Source: a virus
Virus record (IMG/VR): IMGVR_UViG_3300010149_000139
Span: 1 to 26,322 of that record
Strand: one strand, 5' to 3'
Length of the DNA stretch: 26,322 bases
In this document: piece after piece, positions 24,145 through 26,322 of the stretch
Position numbering within the stretch: position 1 is the first letter of the stretch
Layout of the letters: each line of letters opens with the position of its first letter
Notes under the pieces: model-generated
Told to the model about the DNA's origin: nothing
Databases searched by the model: none
Seen by the model: the letters and a program-made list of their open reading frames with translations, nothing else
Made by a program: the position numbers and the translations under genes

Positions 24145-24990
24145 ATGGCACATTGTGTAGTAAGTTTAAGTGGTGGAATGGATAGTAGCACCCTATTGTT
24201 AAGAGCTATCGAAAAGTATGATTCTGTAACAGCTATATCTTTTGATTATGGTCAAAAACATAGAGTAGAGCTTGAAAGAGCTCAACAATTAGTTGATTAT
24301 ATCAATGAAAATTGCCCAGCAGATGAAAATTGTTTTAATGGATGTACAGTTAATTACCGTCAAATTAAATTAGATGGATTAGTAGATTTACTAGATTCAG
24401 CTTTAGTAGAAGGTGGAGATGATGTACCAGAAGGGCATTATGAGCAAGAGAATATGAAAGAAACTGTTGTACCTAACAGAAATAAAATGTTTGCTTCTAT
24501 TACTCAAGCAGTAGCATTATCTGTAGCAAATAAAACAGAAGATGTTTGTGATATTGCTTTAGGTATTCATGCTGGTGATCATGCCGTTTATCCTGATTGT
24601 AGACAAGAATTTAGAGATGCAGATGATGCAGCTTTTAGAATGGGTAATTGGGATGCTGATAGAGTAGGTTACTTTACTCCTTATTTAGATACTGATAAGT
24701 TTGGTATATTACAAGATGGAGAAAAGTTATGTGAAGTATTAGGTATTGATTTTGATGAAGTTTATAGAAGAACAAATACTTCTTATAAACCAATTAAAGT
24801 TTATAGTAGACCAGAAACTAATGCATGGGAATGGTATAGCGACTATAAATCAGCTTCATCAGTAGAACGTATTGAGGCATTTATTAAGTTAGGAAGACCT
24901 GATCCTGTAGGATATGCAGACGAAACTGGAGTAGTTGGATACGAAATTGCTAGAAAACATGTTGAAAACGTACTTGCTGACTATGTATAG
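24145..24990 (+). CDS. queC: QueC-like 7-cyano-7-deazaguanine synthase lacking the C-terminal zinc cysteines (281 aa)
   Basis: The N-terminal ATP pyrophosphatase P-loop is clear: SLSGGMDSSTLL (residues 7-18), followed by SFDYGQKHRVEL (32-43). VVPNRNKMFASI (108-119) and YPDCRQEF (149-156) are further QueC hallmarks. QueC converts 7-carboxy-7-deazaguanine to preQ0 using ATP and ammonia, and phages use preQ0 derivatives to modify DNA or tRNA. In E. coli QueC four C-terminal cysteines (LTCYN and CGHCAAC) bind zinc. Here the matching segments read TNTSYK (210-215) and YSDYKSASSVERIEAF (231-246), and no cysteine follows Cys196. An unusual insertion at 57-67 holds Cys57, Cys63 and Cys67. The fold is confident; the exact reaction is less so. 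No queD, queE, folE or dpdA is in the window. The start has no Shine-Dalgarno sequence. Confidence 0.82.
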   Translation: MAHCVVSLSGGMDSSTLLLRAIEKYDSVTAISFDYGQKHRVELERAQQLVDYINENCPADENCFNGCTVNYRQIKLDGLVDLLDSALVEGGDDVPEGHYEQENMKETVVPNRNKMFASITQAVALSVANKTEDVCDIALGIHAGDHAVYPDCRQEFRDADDAAFRMGNWDADRVGYFTPYLDTDKFGILQDGEKLCEVLGIDFDEVYRRTNTSYKPIKVYSRPETNAWEWYSDYKSASSVERIEAFIKLGRPDPVGYADETGVVGYEIARKHVENVLADYV

Positions 24991-25016
24991 ATTAATGTTT
25001 AACAAATAAGTCAGTA

Positions 25017-25160
25017 ATGCAATCACAGGATTCAAACAATGGAAACACCCAACTAAACTCTGAAAGAGCAAAAGTAAACCAGAGAGTAAGTAGATACTCT
25101 CTTATGGGTAAATCTAGAAAAGTTTATTGGGACGGAGTAAGAAGAAACCGCACCATTTAA
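25017..25160 (+). CDS. Small basic protein (47 aa) just before the tRNA genes
   Basis: The ORF starts at an ATG 26 bases after the queC-like stop and ends six bases before the first tRNA-like sequence. The N-terminal third is Gln/Asn/Ser-rich. The C-terminal part is Arg/Lys-rich with aromatic residues (SRYSLMGKSRKVYWDGVRRN), suggesting nucleic-acid binding. No family is recognised and no Shine-Dalgarno is present. It fills an otherwise empty interval and has a coherent composition, but at this length a chance ORF cannot be excluded. Confidence 0.4.
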   Translation: MQSQDSNNGNTQLNSERAKVNQRVSRYSLMGKSRKVYWDGVRRNRTI

Positions 25161-25166
25161 ACCAAG

Positions 25167-25277
25167 TGCCGAGTACCTCAGTAGGTAGAGGGTTCTGACT
25201 TAACCTTATGCATAATAATTCGATCGTTAAAAGCTAAAGGGTCAGAAAAGTCGGGGGTTCGAGTCCCCTCTCGGTTA
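25167..25277 (+). tRNA. tRNA-Pro(UGG)-like gene interrupted in the anticodon loop
   Basis: The tRNA parts read as follows. Acceptor TGCCGAG (25167-25173) faces CTCGGTT (25270-25276), with a U1-U72 mismatch and a G-U pair. TA fills positions 8-9. The D-arm is CCTC-AGTAGGTA-GAGG. The anticodon stem is TTCTG (25193-25197) with CAGAA (25243-25247). The variable loop is AAGTC, and the T-arm is GGGGG-TTCGAGT-CCCCT. The discriminator is A at 25277 and CCA is not encoded. The anticodon loop region is 45 bases instead of 7. Joining ACT to GGGT after removing 25201-25238 gives anticodon UGG with G37, as in tRNA-Pro, and the GTCGG-x-GGTTCGA body also resembles tRNA-Pro. Position 33 is then C instead of the near-universal U. 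It may be a spliced tRNA, a tRNA-like RNA or a decayed gene. Confidence 0.6.
25201..25238 (+). other. 38-nt insertion in the tRNA anticodon loop (candidate intron)
   Basis: The insertion would fall directly after U34, a position known for group I introns in other bacterial tRNAs, but at 38 bases it is far too short for a group I or II ribozyme. It is A/T-rich and contains the palindromes TTATGCATAA (25206-25215) and CGATCG (25221-25226). TTAAC (25200-25204) can pair with GTTAA (25226-25230), stacking directly on an extended 7-bp anticodon stem (25193-25199 with 25241-25247). The exact boundaries are ambiguous by one or two bases. Confidence 0.5.
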
Positions 25278-25282
25278 ACTAA

Positions 25283-25356
25283 GGGGAATTAGCTCAGCTG
25301 GCTAGAGCGCCTGCCTTGCACGCAGGAGGTCATCGGTTCGACTCCGATATTCTCCA
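25283..25356 (+). tRNA. tRNA-Ala(UGC)
   Basis: This is a complete cloverleaf. Acceptor GGGGAAT pairs with ATTCTCC with one G-U. The D-arm is GCTC-AGCTGGCTA-GAGC. The anticodon stem CCTGC/GCAGG encloses loop CTTGCAC with anticodon TGC. The variable loop is AGGTC, the T-arm is ATCGG-TTCGACT-CCGAT, and the discriminator is A. The 3' CCA is not encoded (CTA follows). It reads GCN alanine codons, which are abundant in the tape-measure gene. It begins five bases after the preceding tRNA-like gene, so both are probably on one transcript. Confidence 0.95.
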
Positions 25357-25403
25357 CTAAATTTTACTGATTAATAAATCACTACTAAATCAGATTATTT
25401 AGC

Positions 25404-25411
25404 TATTTATA
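25404..25411 (+). promoter_or_regulatory. TATTTATA box ahead of the fibre-like gene
   Basis: GCTATTTATA lies in the 71-base gap after tRNA-Ala and 16 bases before the fibre-like ATG. It is the third TATTTATA ahead of a structural gene. A weak 6-bp inverted repeat (CTGATT at 25367-25372 with AATCAG at 25388-25393) precedes it. Candidate late promoter. Confidence 0.35.
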
Positions 25412-25427
25412 CAATATAAGTGTATAC

Positions 25428-26322
25428 ATGGCAGATTTCACCAGCAATAAGATTAATAAGACTTATCAACGGATCGTCCAAGTTGATAATGCAACATTAC
25501 AAGACGGATACGGAAGAATCTTATCAGGTTCTATGGCCGATCTTACAGTTAATGGCGTTCTTCAAGTAACAGGAAGTTTAAACGTAGATGGACCAGTAAC
25601 AGCTAGAAGATTTATAGCAACACAGGTTACATCCTCTATAATATATGAATCCGGTTCTACTAAGTACGGTGATACTCAAGACGATAACCACACATTTACA
25701 GGTAGTGTTTTAATCTCTGGTAGTGAAAATTTAGTAGGAGATTTAACAATAACAGGAAGTACATTTCAAGTCGGGAACACTACGCAAATAGGTAGCATAA
25801 ACCTTAGCGGGGATATTGATCAAACAGGTAATTACAGTTTAATTGGAAACATTGAACAAACCGGAAGTATAGAACTACTAGGAGATTCGGATCAAAAAGG
25901 AGATTATGATCTTGAAGGTGATTTTACACATACTGGGATTAATTCTCATGTAGGATTATATAAACATACAGGTGATACCGAACAAGTAGGGGCATTAAAA
26001 CAAACCGGAGATACTGAAAAAACAGGACGTACAGACCACACTGGACGGTTCAATAATATAGGTGATTTTGATTTAATAGGTGGCTTAAGACATACAGGAA
26101 ATCAAATACATGTAGGAAAAAGCACACAAGAAGGAGATTCAGCATTAATTGGGAAATCTAATATCACAGGTAGTTTAGTAACTTCAGGTTCTCTAACTTC
26201 CATTGGAGTAACAACATTATCCGGTGAAGTTGCAATTACAGGAAGTACAGACATACATATTTCCGGAAGCATTATTCAGGACGGTACTTTAATAAGAACA
26301 GGTAGTACTTCACAAACTGGTG
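25428..26322 (+). CDS. Fibre-like structural protein with hexapeptide repeats, 3' partial (at least 298 aa)
   Basis: The frame is open from the ATG to the window edge. The N-terminal 90 residues (with SNKINKTYQRIVQVDNA, RILSGSMADL and QVTSSIIYESGSTKYGD) resemble the attachment part of phage fibre or appendage proteins, where a YESGSTKFGD-like step followed by HTFTGSV is common. From residue 93 the protein consists of consecutive six-residue units with invariant Gly at position six (30 units), then a slightly longer unit and further hexapeptides to the edge. This suggests an elongated beta-solenoid or trimeric beta-helix shaft. There is no signal peptide and no cysteine in the visible part. 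It starts 71 bases after the tRNA genes. The likely role is a tail fibre, spike or whisker; the tip lies outside the window. Confidence 0.75.
   Translation, partial: MADFTSNKINKTYQRIVQVDNATLQDGYGRILSGSMADLTVNGVLQVTGSLNVDGPVTARRFIATQVTSSIIYESGSTKYGDTQDDNHTFTGSVLISGSENLVGDLTITGSTFQVGNTTQIGSINLSGDIDQTGNYSLIGNIEQTGSIELLGDSDQKGDYDLEGDFTHTGINSHVGLYKHTGDTEQVGALKQTGDTEKTGRTDHTGRFNNIGDFDLIGGLRHTGNQIHVGKSTQEGDSALIGKSNITGSLVTSGSLTSIGVTTLSGEVAITGSTDIHISGSIIQDGTLIRTGSTSQTG
25704..26243 (+). repeat. Thirty uninterrupted hexapeptide (18-bp) repeats with invariant Gly
   Basis: Thirty successive codon hexads each end in a glycine codon, without a single insertion or deletion. Examples are SVLISG, DLTITG, NIEQTG, DTEQVG, RTDHTG and SNITG-type units. 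Position five is mostly Thr, Ile, Val or Ser, and position one is often Ser, Asp or Asn. At DNA level this appears as an 18-base period with recurrent ACAGG(A/T) steps. After 26243 there is one eight-residue unit (STDIHISG) and then three more hexapeptides before the window ends. Confidence 0.93.

Noticed and set aside
25201-25238. Group I or group II intron in the tRNA
   Set aside because: Thirty-eight bases cannot hold the conserved cores (P3-P9 or domain V) of these ribozymes.
25167-25277. Ochre-suppressor tRNA (anticodon UUA) or tRNA-Leu(UAA) reading of the interrupted tRNA
   Set aside because: The UUA reading requires ignoring the extra 38 bases on the 3' side. Leu would need a long variable arm, but the variable loop is five bases. 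TAA is the commonest stop of genes in this window, so stop reassignment is not supported.
25367-25393. CTGATT/AATCAG inverted repeat after the tRNA genes as a terminator
   Set aside because: The stem is six A/T-rich pairs with a 15-base loop and no proper T-tract. It is noted only as context for the fibre gene.
25704-26243. CRISPR-like or tandem DNA repeat array from the 18-base periodicity
   Set aside because: The period is six codons in an open frame and the nucleotide sequence of the units is not conserved apart from glycine codons, so this is a protein repeat.
1-26322. Integrase, transposase, insertion sequence, attachment site or CRISPR array
   Set aside because: None of the coding regions shows recombinase or transposase motifs and no terminal repeats or spacer arrays were seen; nothing here points to a temperate or mobile element.

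Overview
This window is a piece of a large, AT-rich, tailed-phage genome, most likely a contractile-tailed (myovirus-type), T4-like phage. Every recognisable gene is on the + strand and the genes are tightly packed. Several overlap by 1 to 8 bases and no gene-free gap exceeds about 120 bases. The combination of tape-measure and baseplate-type genes, gp32/UvsX/RNase H/gp41-type replication genes, a class I ribonucleotide reductase, a thioredoxin, a QueC-like enzyme and tRNA genes is typical of large marine or environmental T4-like phages. Nearly all start codons lack a Shine-Dalgarno sequence and sit behind A/T-rich leaders. That habit is known from Bacteroidota, so a Bacteroidota host is a reasonable inference but is not proven by the sequence.

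Layout. (1) Bases 2-8936 form a tail module: a very long tape-measure-like protein whose N-terminus lies outside the window, a 62-residue protein, a baseplate/tail-tube-cap-like protein, a small LysM-like baseplate protein, a large baseplate-hub-like protein and a 177-residue putative structural protein. (2) Bases 8980-15161 form a replication and recombination module: an exonuclease-less family A DNA polymerase, an unknown 151-residue protein, gp32-like SSB, UvsX recombinase, a 5'-3' exonuclease/RNase H, and a gp41/DnaB helicase. A rho-independent-type terminator follows. (3) Bases 15280-17989 encode NrdB then a compact NrdA. (4) Bases 18055-23340 encode one 1761-residue surface protein built from immunoglobulin/cadherin-like repeats. 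(5) Bases 23402-25160 hold small accessory genes: a 44-residue basic peptide translationally coupled to a thioredoxin, a 98-residue protein, a QueC-like protein without the usual zinc site, and a 47-residue basic peptide. (6) Two tRNA genes follow, a tRNA-Pro(UGG)-like gene split by a 38-nt insertion and an ordinary tRNA-Ala(UGC). (7) A fibre-like protein running off the right edge contains 30 uninterrupted six-residue glycine repeats.

How it fits together. SSB, UvsX and the exonuclease overlap by one base each (TAATG junctions) and look like one translational unit, with polymerase and helicase as neighbours. NrdB/NrdA with thioredoxin as reductant would supply deoxynucleotides. Structural blocks surround the replication block.

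The observations most worth a second look are: the interrupted tRNA-Pro-like gene; the zinc-site-less QueC; the hexapeptide fibre; the family A polymerase with His at the usual steric-gate Glu; the codon-locked 66-residue repeats in the tape measure; and two families of intergenic motifs that largely separate replication genes from structural genes.
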